Positions 6,678-15,019 are shown, numbered from the stretch's first letter. The stretch is 64,000 bases of DNA from Clostridia bacterium (GCA_017435385.1 JAFSFB010000009.1:1-64000), one strand, 5' to 3'. Numbers and translations: made by a program. The notes: generated by a model from the letters alone, not told the origin.

Positions 6678-7721
6678 TCAGACCAGTTTGTCAACCATTT
6701 TTTTAAGAAAATTAAAAGAGGTTAAAATTGTATGATTGTTTGAATAATAATCAATGTTTCTGAACATTCTTTCATCTATAAGTGTTTTGAATTCCTCTAA
6801 TCGATGTTTTCTAACTTGTTCCGATACCATTTGATTGTAAACATAAAGCAAACAAACAATTTCAAAGAGGGGTCGGCAAGACAATTTTTTCTTTCTCTCC
6901 TCATTGCCAATGTCTGGATTGGTCTTCACGTAATTGGAAATTTTAGGTGGTGGAGTAGTTCCTTGAGGTGCAAGAGAATTCAATAAACAGTTATTGTGAG
7001 CACAAGCATTCCTCAAACTGCGGATAGGATTAAGAATATTACTATCAATAGTGTATGACTGTGGATATAGCGAGTGATAATAGTTGTAAAACTTCGCTAA
7101 ATCTCCGAAACTAATAATTTCAACTAAAACCCAAGCAGGACAATCTATATTCATTATTTTTGTGCAAACATCGTTTGTCTGTTTATCAAAGACGGTACAG
7201 AGTTCAAAATACTTAGCGATTAATTCACCTGTAAATATTGAGTCAGATTTCTTCTCAATATTGGATTTAATATTTGGATTTTGAGCCAAAAAGCTATCGA
7301 CAATGGAATAACCGTCTTCGTTAATGTTTTGTTCTATTTCGGATATTAACGAAACTTTAAGTGCGTGTTCCAAATCAATACACATTTTTAATAATAAATA
7401 TCTCAAATGCATATCAATTGTAGAGAGGTCTGTTAAATGCGAAAAATCAAGATTGATATATTTTCCTTCGTTTTCGCCAGACATATGTTTAGCATAGTTT
7501 TTACGATATGAAGCTGTTCTCAAATAGTTGTTTTTGTCAGACAAATATTTTGCAGCATCTTCCTCTTTTATACGGTTAAATGTTATGCCTTTTTCGCTTT
7601 TTAACATTTCAACCAGTTCGGCAGATGTCTTTTTGGGTTTGTTTATTTTGTTGCTAATGATAATCCCTTCTTTTGTATTTTTAATTTTAAATAAATTTAC
7701 CTCGATTTCCTTTTGCAACAA
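6678..7721 (-). CDS. Abi-like (AbiD/AbiF, Abi_2) HEPN abortive-infection protein
   Basis: About 347 residues. The N-terminal part fits the Abi_2 pattern (KPKKTSAELVEMLKSEKG, then AAKYLSDKNNYLRTASYRK). The middle holds CPAWVLVEIISFGDLAKFY, and RNACAH at residues 237-242 is the R-x4-H catalytic motif of HEPN RNases. Relatives block phage growth by damaging RNA in infected cells. The start is uncertain: two TTG codons open the frame without a clear RBS, while AAAGGAAATCGAGG and GAAGGG occur 10-60 nt inside, so the real start may be later. It is convergent to the flank and divergent from the other element genes. Confidence 0.82.
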   Translation of the reverse strand: MLQKEIEVNLFKIKNTKEGIIISNKINKPKKTSAELVEMLKSEKGITFNRIKEEDAAKYLSDKNNYLRTASYRKNYAKHMSGENEGKYINLDFSHLTDLSTIDMHLRYLLLKMCIDLEHALKVSLISEIEQNINEDGYSIVDSFLAQNPNIKSNIEKKSDSIFTGELIAKYFELCTVFDKQTNDVCTKIMNIDCPAWVLVEIISFGDLAKFYNYYHSLYPQSYTIDSNILNPIRSLRNACAHNNCLLNSLAPQGTTPPPKISNYVKTNPDIGNEERKKKLSCRPLFEIVCLLYVYNQMVSEQVRKHRLEEFKTLIDERMFRNIDYYSNNHTILTSFNFLKKMVDKLV

Positions 7722-7818
7722 TGCTAATCATAACATATATTGTCATAAAAATAAATAGTAATTTGAAATTTGTTTTTATATGTCATATTACCACCCTTAC
7801 AGTTAAGCTATGTGAAGT

Positions 7819-7849
7819 ATTATACAGCAACAAAATGATTTAATGTCAC
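7819..7849 (-). promoter_or_regulatory. possible promoter of the Abi gene
   Basis: TATAAT on the minus strand with GTGACA 19 nt upstream (TGACAT at 18). It would give a leader of about 90 nt. Confidence 0.4.
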
Positions 7850-7877
7850 CCCCCTCTACCAACATTTTCATAAGAAT

Positions 7878-7918
7878 AAAAGCACGCTCTTTGCTTGATG
7901 CACCGAGCGTGCTTTTTT
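7878..7918 (+). terminator. strong plus-strand terminator with no gene before it
   Basis: AAAAGCACGCTC pairs with GAGCGTGCTTTT, followed by a T-run on the plus strand. No plus-strand gene ends here, so it could stop an antisense or small RNA, or act as an attenuator for the next gene. Confidence 0.7.
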
Positions 7919-7990
7919 ATACATCAGGATATATTTGGAAATTTACAAGAGTTTTTTCCAATGAAATTTCCAACCGCCTATATTATAATT

Positions 7991-8263
7991 ATGACAAAAG
8001 TATTGGAGATGATTGTTATCGACTCTGATTTCGACAATTTAAACGGCATATATGATGAATTAAAAAATGTATTCGGAATTGATGTCACTTTGCAATTCTA
8101 CTCAATGTTCAAAGGTCAGCAAATAACATTTCCAATGACTTTACTTGACAAAAAATACATAGCAAAGAAAATCAAAAAAGAATACAACGGTAAAAACAGC
8201 AAAGAACTTGCAAAAAAGTACGGCTATTCCGAGAGAAGAATAAGAGAAATAGCCAAAAAATAA
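7991..8263 (+). CDS. Mor-type transcription regulator (HTH)
   Basis: About 90 residues ending in GKNSKELAKKYGYSERRIREIAKK, a helix-turn-helix like the C-terminal domain of the Mu Mor/C activators. The segment before it (LKNVFGIDVTLQFYSMFKGQQITFP) matches the Mor dimerisation region pattern. The upstream part of the open frame runs through a terminator hairpin, so a later start is chosen. ATG at 7991 lacks a clear RBS and ATG at 8009 follows GGAG too closely; either is possible. It probably regulates the small-gene operon that follows. Confidence 0.65.
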   Translation: MTKVLEMIVIDSDFDNLNGIYDELKNVFGIDVTLQFYSMFKGQQITFPMTLLDKKYIAKKIKKEYNGKNSKELAKKYGYSERRIREIAKK

Positions 8264-8323
8264 TCAGCCGAAATATGACCAAAGGTCATTTTCATTCAAC
8301 AAAAACAACAGGAGGTGAATTTA

Positions 8324-8668
8324 ATGGGATTCTTTGATACTCTTTCCAACATACTTTCAAAAGCGATGGATTTTGCGGTAACAGAAACCGAAAGATACCA
8401 AAAAGAACAAGATAGAGCCGAAGCAAAAATGGCAACAAAATCGGATTCTCAACTTTCAGATATCTACAAGGGTAAATCAACTGCCGCAGAGAAAAGAGCC
8501 GCAAGTCAGGAGTTTGCATCAAGAGTTGAGTCTGAAAAAGCTAAACTTGGCAAATACACAAATGACCAACAGCTGAAATCAATAGCAAAAGATGAATCAA
8601 AAACTTTGTCCGAAAGAAAAGCCGCTTATGAGGTTTACAAAGAAAAAGAAGAAATGAGGAAAAAATAA
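8324..8668 (+). CDS. small charged protein of unknown function
   Basis: 114 residues from an ATG with AGGAGG 8 nt upstream (an in-frame GTG overlaps that RBS and is rejected). It is almost all helix-forming and charged, with ETERYQKEQDRAEAKMATK near 24-42 and a Lys/Glu-rich end. The first about 20 residues (MGFFDTLSNILSKAMDFAV) form an amphipathic helix. No family is recognised. It overlaps the next gene by 1 bp (TAATG) and heads a dense operon of small genes. Confidence 0.7.
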   Translation: MGFFDTLSNILSKAMDFAVTETERYQKEQDRAEAKMATKSDSQLSDIYKGKSTAAEKRAASQEFASRVESEKAKLGKYTNDQQLKSIAKDESKTLSERKAAYEVYKEKEEMRKK

Positions 8669-8859
8669 TGGGAACAAATACCACTACACTTGACCAAAAC
8701 GGATATGGACTTTGCGGTACTTGCAGGAAAAAGTTTTTTGTAGGTCAATTAGACTCTTGTGCTTATTGTGACAAATGGGTTTGTCCTGCACACAAGAAAA
8801 AGCACCAAGGATTAACAGTATGTCCCAAATGCTACTTGATTTTAAAAAGCAAGAAATAA
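8668..8859 (+). CDS. small zinc-ribbon-like protein
   Basis: 63 residues with four Cys/His pairs: CGTC near 16-19, CAYC near 31-34, then C-x2-H, and CPKC near 53-56. This suits one or two zinc sites of treble-clef or AN1/B-box-like type. Such proteins bind nucleic acid or protein partners; the exact role is unknown. The start codon overlaps the previous stop, so translation is coupled. Confidence 0.7.
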   Translation: MGTNTTTLDQNGYGLCGTCRKKFFVGQLDSCAYCDKWVCPAHKKKHQGLTVCPKCYLILKSKK

Positions 8860-8870
8860 GGTGATATATT

Positions 8871-9053
8871 ATGAGTAATGATGTAAATTATATCAAAGAT
8901 TGTCCTAAATGCAACGGTAGCGGAGAAATGGATTGTCCCAGCTGTGGCGGTAGCGGATATGACTATATGGACGGTGGTCAATGCGACCGTTGCGACGGCA
9001 CAGGAGATGTAACTTGCAACCGTTGTCACGGTAGCGGAGTAGTTTCTGCATAA
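8871..9053 (+). CDS. small DnaJ-type zinc-finger (CxxCxGxG) protein
   Basis: 60 residues made almost wholly of CxxCxGxG units: CPKCNGSG, CPSCGGSG, CDRCDGTG, CNRCHGSG. These four repeats equal the zinc-binding centre of DnaJ but without J or substrate domains. It probably folds as a two-zinc module that holds a partner or has thiol-redox/chaperone activity. It follows another zinc-ribbon gene by 11 bp in the same operon. Function within the element is unknown. Confidence 0.75.
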   Translation: MSNDVNYIKDCPKCNGSGEMDCPSCGGSGYDYMDGGQCDRCDGTGDVTCNRCHGSGVVSA

Positions 9054-9064
9054 AACATCACATA

Positions 9065-9097
9065 CCCTTAATCAAGGAATTGGTTAAGGGTTATTTT
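9065..9097 (+). terminator. possible intra-operon terminator
   Basis: CCCTTAA and TTAAGGG pair around a 12-nt loop, followed by TTATTTTTA. It may only attenuate, since the next gene has its own good RBS. Confidence 0.45.
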
Positions 9098-9116
9098 TAT
9101 ATTCAAAGGAGGAAAT

Positions 9117-9206
9117 ATGCAATATTTTATTATGGGATTTGTTATAGGCTTTAGTGTCATAGCCGTAACAGACAAAAAAGTTTTGAGAAAGGGGGCAGAT
9201 AAATGA
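9117..9206 (+). CDS. 29-residue hydrophobic peptide
   Basis: Too short for usual gene calling but well supported: AAAGGAGG lies 5 nt before the ATG, and the stop overlaps the next ATG (ATGA). The peptide MQYFIMGFVIGFSVIAVTDK is one membrane helix, followed by a basic tail. It could be a membrane micro-protein or a translational leader for the following gene. Confidence 0.6.
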   Translation: MQYFIMGFVIGFSVIAVTDKKVLRKGADK

Positions 9207-9343
9207 TAACAGCGTTTTTGACTACCGCAACAACAGTAGCAACATCCTATGCAATAGAAATGTTCATAAGCGGTGTTTGTACTGCTATGTCACTTTATTG
9301 CGGAACTAAACTGCCGAAGAATAAGAGGGCAAAGAATGATTAA
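9203..9343 (+). CDS. 46-residue small membrane-like peptide
   Basis: The ATG overlaps the previous stop, with GGGGG upstream. A hydrophobic stretch (AFLTTATTVATSYAIEMFIS and following) precedes a basic tail (KLPKNKRAKN). It overlaps the next gene by 8 bp (ATGATTAA). No family is recognised. The chain of overlapping starts and stops argues that it is translated. Confidence 0.55.
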   Translation: MITAFLTTATTVATSYAIEMFISGVCTAMSLYCGTKLPKNKRAKND

Positions 9344-9740
9344 GATTGACAGCCTAAAAGACCTTAACAATCCCCGAATTGATGAACGGATGAAATTCTA
9401 CCTGCGTAAGAGGTTGAGTGTGCTTTCCCAATCATTAAAAACTGACAACTTAACTTGTTTCGGCTCAATATTTTTAATTGAGGGTATTTCCGATGTTGAA
9501 GAACTGACCGAAGCAGGTATTAACAGCAAGCCATCCGATATAACATTTGAGAATGTAACCAAAATACATATTTTTAACAGCCGAGAAGAATTTAATGTTC
9601 TTTTCGGCTGTGTTGTTTTAAATAACGATTTTGCGGTTGATATTGTATGCACAGAGGGTATGTGCAACAAAGAGCTTGAAGCAAATATGCTCTCAAATGT
9701 TGACCGTGAGGATTTTTTGATTTTTGAACAAGGAGTGTAA
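9336..9740 (+). CDS. hypothetical protein of the mobile element
   Basis: 134 residues from ATG with AGAGGG 8 nt upstream; the longer open frame to the left would overlap two genes and has no RBS. Acidic, mixed alpha/beta, with no signal peptide or membrane segment (MIKIDSLKDLNNP..., ending EDFLIFEQGV). No family is recognised. It lies between two tiny membrane peptides and the DUF1643 gene, 2 bp from the latter. Confidence 0.6.
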   Translation: MIKIDSLKDLNNPRIDERMKFYLRKRLSVLSQSLKTDNLTCFGSIFLIEGISDVEELTEAGINSKPSDITFENVTKIHIFNSREEFNVLFGCVVLNNDFAVDIVCTEGMCNKELEANMLSNVDREDFLIFEQGV

Positions 9741-9742
9741 AA

Positions 9743-10234
9743 ATGAATAACACCGTTGAAAGAACAAGTGAAATAAAAACAACAGCTGTTTTCAGCAAAG
9801 ATTCAAAACACAGATACTGTCTTAAAATGGAATGGGATAATAAAAAGAAATCTTGTGCCATTTTGATGACCTACCCAAGCACGGCAGACGAATTCATCCT
9901 TGACCAAACAACAATGCTCGTCAGAAACGGAGCAATAAAGAATGGATTCGGCTCTGTTTCAATCATAAACATCTTTTCTCAACTCAACTCGGAAGTTCCG
10001 AAATGCGACAGAGTAAACAGTTCTGTTGTGTTGCAGGAATGCTCCGAAGCCGACATCATCTTGGTTGCTTTCGGCAGAAACACGGCACATCAGGAACACA
10101 AAGACTCAATGCTTGAAATGCTTTCAGACTACAAAGATAAGCTCTACACAATCATTGATAAAAACGGGAGTCCTTTTTCACACCCTCTTTCACCCAAAGC
10201 GAGAGAGTGGAAAATCGAAAAGCTCAAAATCTGA
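9743..10234 (+). CDS. DUF1643 family protein
   Basis: 163 residues. The pattern CAILMTYPSTAD, then D-x-T-x-x-V-x-N, then GFGSVSIINIF and VAFGRN is typical of DUF1643, a family common in phages and mobile elements with unknown biochemistry. It is the last gene of the small-gene operon and is followed by a strong hairpin. Confidence 0.8.
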   Translation: MNNTVERTSEIKTTAVFSKDSKHRYCLKMEWDNKKKSCAILMTYPSTADEFILDQTTMLVRNGAIKNGFGSVSIINIFSQLNSEVPKCDRVNSSVVLQECSEADIILVAFGRNTAHQEHKDSMLEMLSDYKDKLYTIIDKNGSPFSHPLSPKAREWKIEKLKI

Positions 10235-10240
10235 ATGAAG

Positions 10241-10278
10241 CAAGGCAAAGTATGTTGAAAATCTCATACTTTGCCTTG
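10241..10278 (+). terminator. terminator hairpin after the DUF1643 gene
   Basis: A 14-bp perfect stem (CAAGGCAAAGTATG and its complement), followed by GATTTTCGGATTTT; the T-runs are broken but the stem is very strong. Confidence 0.65.
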
Positions 10279-10495
10279 GATTTTCGGATTTTCGGTACAA
10301 CAAGCTTTTCACAGCCTTCAACAAGGCGAAAAACAATCCGAGTTTTTGATTTTTTTTGGATTTGAAATGGAATTTTTAAAAGCTAAAAAATCTCGCCAAA
10401 AAAATTTTTTTGAAAATTTTACAACAAAAGTGACTTCACGCCAAGCGATAAAGGGGTGAAAGGATATAGTTCTAAATTCGCAAAAACAAGGGGTC
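10279..10495. other. AT-rich intergenic stretch, nothing recognised
   Basis: Holds runs of A and T (AAAAAAATTTTTTT) and no credible gene. A 62-codon open frame here has no RBS and low-complexity composition. Confidence 0.5.
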
Positions 10496-10523
10496 TTGAC
10501 TTATAAAAAAGTGCGATTATAAT
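10496..10523 (+). promoter_or_regulatory. promoter of the helicase gene
   Basis: TTGACT-N16-TATAAT, 34 nt before the start codon. Confidence 0.75.
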
Positions 10524-10556
10524 AGAGGCGAAATAACCGACAAGGAGGTGAAACAG

Positions 10557-12281
10557 ATGATAAAATATAACTTCAAAGAAACTTATGAATTGAACGAAAA
10601 CGACAGAAAAATTGTAGAAAAAATAAAAACATATCCCTATTTTACTTACAAATTAGAACAACCCAAAATATATTCTGTTTGCCGCATAAAAAAGACAGGC
10701 AAATCGCTTGAGAATAACAAATATTTCACCATATCAAGCTATGTAAGAATTACAAAAAAGTTTATAGATATTGATACTCAAAAGGTAAAATTAGAGGTTG
10801 AGTTTTTTAATGGTGACAAGATAATATCCAAAATATTTGACCGTTCAATCTTAACCAAAAGCGGAATCGAAACATTAATTCAATATGGGGTTTGTTATGA
10901 CACTGATAAACCCAAAAGATTGTTGGATTATTTGTTGATTTCTGAACAATTTGCAAACATTGAATATTTTCATACCCAACTCGGTTGGAGTGAAATCGAT
11001 GGCAAGAAAGTTTTTAAATCAAACAAATTGATTTCGGCAGAAAACTTTGGTTTGAAAAGTAATTATATCGGCACTCTTGACTTTGAACCTAAAGGCGATA
11101 GGGATAAATGGTTTGAAATGATTAAAAGCGAAGTTATCGGCAATGTGCCTTTAACAACAGTTATGCTTGCTGGCTTTGCAAGTCCTCTGCTTGGATTCTT
11201 AAACGAAAAGTATGACCTTGGCTCAATACTTTTTAATCTTTCAAATTCAAGCAGTAAAGGAAAAACAACTGCAGCTATGCTTGCTACAAGTGTTTTTGGC
11301 AATCCTGCCATTGATAAATCAACAATGATTACATTCAATGCAACCAACAATGCTTTGGTGAGTTTTGCTTCAAAATGCAATTCTCATACAATAGCACTTG
11401 ATGAAGCTGTTATAAGCACAGCAAGTGATGTAACCAAACAGTTATATACTCTTTGTGCAGGTAGGGATAAATTACGCCTTAACACGGATAGCGAGCTTAA
11501 AGAAGCCACTTCTTTTTCCTCTTTCATAATTTCAACTGCCGAGTTTGATTTGATTCCCGAATCTTCAACCAACGGTATCAGAGCGAGAGTATTTGAACTC
11601 AACGATACTTTCACTACATCAGCCGAAAACAGCGTTAAAATCAAATCAACCGTAACGGAAAACTACGGCTTTGCAGGTAATGAATTTATTGAATTTATAA
11701 TGAAAGAAAAAATTGATAAAATTGAAGAAGATTATTTATTATGCCAAAAAGCTCTGATAACTAAATTTGAAGAAAAGAACACTTTTAAAAGCAAAGGCGA
11801 ACTTACTGAAAGAGTATTCTCAAAACTCGCTATCATTTTACAAGCTGGAGCTTATTTTGATGAATGCTTCGGAATAGAGATAGACAACAATTTAATTGAC
11901 TATTTACTTTCAATCGAAAAACATATAAATGAAAACTCTGACAGAACTAAATACCTGCTTGATTGCATACTTCAATTTGTTGCAGTAAATCAGAATAAAT
12001 TTGTAACAGATTATAATTGTTATGATTTAACACCGTCAGCTCCGCTTGGTAGGATAATTAAAACAGATTCTGAAATTGAAATAATAATATTAAAAAGTAA
12101 AGCTGATGAAGTGTTTAAAGAAAATAAGATATTAGACACAAGAAACCTATTAAATTTATTAAAAGAAAAAAATATACTCGATTGCGAAAAAGACAGATTG
12201 TATAAAAGATACAGATTCAGCATAAAGTCTGAAAAACAAGCTTGTTACATCTTCAAAATCAGCCGTTTGTATGATAATTAG
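10557..12281 (+). CDS. DUF927-type helicase/ATPase of the mobile element
   Basis: 574 residues, ATG with AGGAGG 8 nt upstream. The central domain (about 175-370) is a RecA-like ATPase of the DUF927 type: Walker A-like NSSSKGKTT near 229-238 (the first Gly of the usual G-x-SS-x-GKTT is Asn), Walker B HTIALDEA near 277-284, and an SFIISTAE sensor strand with an Arg-rich G-x-x-x-R-x-R-V-F turn. DUF927 proteins are replication helicases of plasmids, phages and integrative elements. No primase or zinc-finger domain is seen, though a 190-residue N-terminal domain of unknown type is present. It stands alone with its own promoter. Confidence 0.8.
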   Translation: MIKYNFKETYELNENDRKIVEKIKTYPYFTYKLEQPKIYSVCRIKKTGKSLENNKYFTISSYVRITKKFIDIDTQKVKLEVEFFNGDKIISKIFDRSILTKSGIETLIQYGVCYDTDKPKRLLDYLLISEQFANIEYFHTQLGWSEIDGKKVFKSNKLISAENFGLKSNYIGTLDFEPKGDRDKWFEMIKSEVIGNVPLTTVMLAGFASPLLGFLNEKYDLGSILFNLSNSSSKGKTTAAMLATSVFGNPAIDKSTMITFNATNNALVSFASKCNSHTIALDEAVISTASDVTKQLYTLCAGRDKLRLNTDSELKEATSFSSFIISTAEFDLIPESSTNGIRARVFELNDTFTTSAENSVKIKSTVTENYGFAGNEFIEFIMKEKIDKIEEDYLLCQKALITKFEEKNTFKSKGELTERVFSKLAIILQAGAYFDECFGIEIDNNLIDYLLSIEKHINENSDRTKYLLDCILQFVAVNQNKFVTDYNCYDLTPSAPLGRIIKTDSEIEIIILKSKADEVFKENKILDTRNLLNLLKEKNILDCEKDRLYKRYRFSIKSEKQACYIFKISRLYDN

Positions 12282-12334
12282 GCAACTTGCACAAAAACGG
12301 CATTTTTGAAAAAACACTAAAAAACTACAGTTTT

Positions 12335-12372
12335 GGTCGAGGTATGCCAAGCGACTTTGACACACCTTGACC
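12335..12372. repeat. imperfect inverted repeat, possible origin of replication or transfer
   Basis: GGTCGAGGTATGCCAA is followed after GCGACT by TTGACACACCTTGACC, an almost perfect inverted copy. It lies in a non-coding block of about 95 bp just after the helicase gene. Similar blocks are, to memory, common in clostridial mobile elements; an origin role is inference. Confidence 0.5.
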
Positions 12373-12416
12373 TTCGGATGAAAATTTCTTAAAAATCAAT
12401 TTCAGCACTTTGCAAA

Positions 12417-12446
12417 TTGAAATCAACTATCTGAATTTGCTATAAT
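12417..12446 (+). promoter_or_regulatory. promoter of the 128-residue protein gene
   Basis: TTGAAA-N18-TATAAT, followed by a GCAGAT/ATCTGC hairpin in the leader. Confidence 0.65.
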
Positions 12447-12503
12447 ATTACTCGCAGATAACAAGTTAAATCTGCAAAATTTCAGAGAAAGGAGTAGCCA
12501 ATT

Positions 12504-12890
12504 ATGGATGCATTATTATTTGAAAATGCAAAGAAATTTGATGCAAAACCATCAACGAAATTTCCAACAAAGAATAGTTGCTTAACTATTGTTTATGCGA
12601 AAACGGGCAAGAGAATTGAATTATCAAAAACAATTCACGAAATGCTCGGAAACGCTGAAAAGGTTGATTTTTCGTTTGATTCCAAGCAGAAAATTATCTT
12701 TGCTTTTGCCGATGAAAACGGCTCATCGGTAAAGATGAATAAAAACAAAGCCGTTATATACAATGCTCCGCTTGTTAAAGAAATCATTGATAAATTCAAA
12801 CTTGATTTCACGGAGCAAACATCTATAAGCTTCGAAAAATACGAAGCAGTTGACGGCAACGAAAACGTTGTCGGTATCTATCTTGCATAA
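12504..12890 (+). CDS. hypothetical protein preceding the recombinase
   Basis: 128 residues with AAAGGAG 9 nt before the ATG. Small alpha/beta protein without membrane segment, Lys-rich, with repeated short strands (KVDFSFDSKQKIIFAFADENG). It has no motif that can be named. It lies in the recombinase module of the element, so a role in recombination directionality or DNA binding is possible but not shown. Confidence 0.6.
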   Translation: MDALLFENAKKFDAKPSTKFPTKNSCLTIVYAKTGKRIELSKTIHEMLGNAEKVDFSFDSKQKIIFAFADENGSSVKMNKNKAVIYNAPLVKEIIDKFKLDFTEQTSISFEKYEAVDGNENVVGIYLA

Positions 12891-13007
12891 ATAATCTCCG
12901 TTATTTATCGCTCGATTCATTAATTAGCTTTTCACAGCTAATCCCAGGGTTTTAAAACCGTTCCGAGTTTCTCGGAAAAGTTAAAATACTATCTGGGAGG
13001 TGAATTT

Positions 13008-13151
13008 ATGCAAGAACTCGAATTTAGTGTCATTTTTAATGAACAGCAGAAACAAAGCAGTGAAATCACTGCAGATGATGACCTCTTCAACGAGGTGGTT
13101 TCAATTATTGCTGAACAAACCATTTATAATAACATTGAAAATAATAATTGA
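13008..13151 (+). CDS. 47-residue acidic protein
   Basis: ATG with GGGAGG 8 nt upstream. The peptide MQELEFSVIFNEQQKQSSEI continues acidic and ends NNIENNN. The preceding gap 12891-13007 has hairpins (ATTAGCT/AGCTAAT and a long TCCCAG...CTGGGA pairing). Strong RBS plus a terminator right after support a short transcribed gene. Function unknown. Confidence 0.5.
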   Translation: MQELEFSVIFNEQQKQSSEITADDDLFNEVVSIIAEQTIYNNIENNN

Positions 13152-13192
13152 CAAATAATATAAGTAATAAAATAATTTGCGAATGACACTCA

Positions 13193-13231
13193 GCCCGACT
13201 ACAACTAAAAATTCCGTAGTCGGGCGTTTTT
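13193..13231 (+). terminator. terminator before the recombinase gene
   Basis: GCCCGACTAC and GTAGTCGGGC form a perfect 10-bp stem, followed by G and five T. Confidence 0.85.
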
Positions 13232-13310
13232 ATCTAAAAATGAAAGATATATTATAATTATGAAAAAGAAAATTAAAAGAAAAAATTTTTAAAATGAAGG
13301 AGTAATCACT

Positions 13311-14966
13311 ATGAGTGAAAATATTAATAATAAAAATTTAATTCCCGCAGTAGGCTACTGCCGTTATTCTTCAACGGCACAGCGTGAAGAATCAATCGCT
13401 GCTCAAAAAAGAGCAATCGGACATTATTGCGTACTTGGCGGTTATGAAATTGTTGAATGGTATTGCGATGAAGCAATTTCGGGTACAACCGATAAAAGAC
13501 CCGAATTCCAACGCCTCATTTCTGATATTCAAAGCAACAAGGTAAAAACACTTATAGTACATAAGTTAGACCGCTTTTCAAGAAACAAGAAAGACACTTT
13601 TGAGTACCTTGATTTGTGTGAAGATTGCGGTGTAAAAGTTATTTCCGTAACAGAGCCTATCGGTAATTCACCTGCCGACAGAATGCTTTTGACAGTCATT
13701 TCGGGCATTAATGAATACTATGTTCAGAATCTTTCTAATGAGGTTATGAAAGGTTTAAGAGAAAATGCCTATAAGTGCTTATGGACTGGTGGTCCAGCCC
13801 CTCTTGGATATGATGTTGTTGAAAAGAAACTTGTTATAAACGAAAAAGAAGCTGAAGCCGTAAAACTAATCTATGAAATGTACGCTGAAGGCTACGGTTA
13901 TGGCAAAATCATTGAACGTCTTAATCTTCTCGGTTACAGAACTAAAAAGGGAAACAAATTTGCAAAAAACTCTTTATGTGACTTAATTGCAAATGAAAGA
14001 TATAAAGGTGTTTATGTTTTTAATAAACGCTCAAGTAAAACTAAAAGAGATAAAAAACGTAATAACCACAAATATAAAACTGATGAAGAAATCATCAGAA
14101 TCCCAGGCGGTTGCCCAGCAATAGTCAGCGAGGAACTTTGGAACAAAGCAAATTCAGTTCGCAAAGTCACTGGTAAATTTAAATCCAACGCCAAAAGACA
14201 GTACCTTCTCACAGGTATGCTCGTATGCGGTGAGTGCGGTGCAAAGATGCACGGTAATTTAAGAACATCAACAAAAGGTCACAAGTATATGACATACAGA
14301 TGCAATAACAGAATTAATCAGCACTCCTGCGGTAAAAAAGAAATCAGAACAGAGATTGTTGATGATTTTGTTCTCGATGAAGTTTTCAAGAACTTTTTCA
14401 CAGATAAAACTATCAGCAAGCTGACTGATTCAATCAATAAATATCGCAACAAAATTCTTATGTCAAACGAAAGATTTAAAAGTGTTCAGGCTGAATTAAA
14501 AGCTGACCTGAGAACAAGAGATATTTTAATCGATGCATTGAAGGAAACAAACAGCTCTGCTATATGCGAAAGAATTAAAACAATCGAGCAGAAAATAGCT
14601 GAATCGCAAAGCTACATAAACAGCTATAAAAAAGCTTGTGACTCTCCTCTGTCTGTTGAACAAATAAAAGAATATCTCGCACCACTCAAAGAGCGTATGA
14701 AAAGTGCTGAAAGCATTGAGCAAACGAAGCTCATTCTTTCACATCTCATTGATAAAATAGTAGTGGGTGACAGCAAAATAACTTTGTATTTTAAATTCCT
14801 CATTCCTCAAAACGAGGAAGAAACAAAATTATTCATTGAACCTTATGAGTTCAGTACTTCAATAAGCAGAAATGCAATAGAAAACTATAAATGTTTATGT
14901 CAGGAAGAATACCTTAAACCCGATATGTTCATAAACAGATTGGAATCATTTTCATTAAGAAGCTAA
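13311..14966 (+). CDS. large serine recombinase (integrase of the element)
   Basis: 551 residues, the usual size of large serine integrases. The resolvase domain (about 12-150) has catalytic Ser20 in CRYSS, then AQKRAI and KLDRFSRN with conserved Arg. A recombinase domain (about 160-280: PLGYDVVEKKLVINEKEAEA, YKGVYVFNKR) and a zinc ribbon (CGECG, later C and C) follow, with a coiled-coil tail at about 375-450. It cuts both strands through a Ser-DNA bond at att sites. AAGGAG lies before the ATG. It lies 224 bp from the tRNA-Val end of the element, as expected for its integrase. Confidence 0.93.
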   Translation: MSENINNKNLIPAVGYCRYSSTAQREESIAAQKRAIGHYCVLGGYEIVEWYCDEAISGTTDKRPEFQRLISDIQSNKVKTLIVHKLDRFSRNKKDTFEYLDLCEDCGVKVISVTEPIGNSPADRMLLTVISGINEYYVQNLSNEVMKGLRENAYKCLWTGGPAPLGYDVVEKKLVINEKEAEAVKLIYEMYAEGYGYGKIIERLNLLGYRTKKGNKFAKNSLCDLIANERYKGVYVFNKRSSKTKRDKKRNNHKYKTDEEIIRIPGGCPAIVSEELWNKANSVRKVTGKFKSNAKRQYLLTGMLVCGECGAKMHGNLRTSTKGHKYMTYRCNNRINQHSCGKKEIRTEIVDDFVLDEVFKNFFTDKTISKLTDSINKYRNKILMSNERFKSVQAELKADLRTRDILIDALKETNSSAICERIKTIEQKIAESQSYINSYKKACDSPLSVEQIKEYLAPLKERMKSAESIEQTKLILSHLIDKIVVGDSKITLYFKFLIPQNEEETKLFIEPYEFSTSISRNAIENYKCLCQEEYLKPDMFINRLESFSLRS

Positions 14967-14970
14967 AAAA

Positions 14971-15019
14971 TTGGGCAGACACAACACCGTGTCTGCCCAA
15001 TCTCTTTGCTTTTTTGAAC
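14971..15019 (+). terminator. terminator of the recombinase gene
   Basis: TTGGGCAGACAC pairs perfectly with GTGTCTGCCCAA; a T-rich tail ends in six T. Confidence 0.8.

Noticed and set aside
10271..10459. 62-codon open frame after the DUF1643 gene
   Set aside because: No RBS, begins inside the terminator hairpin, low-complexity product.
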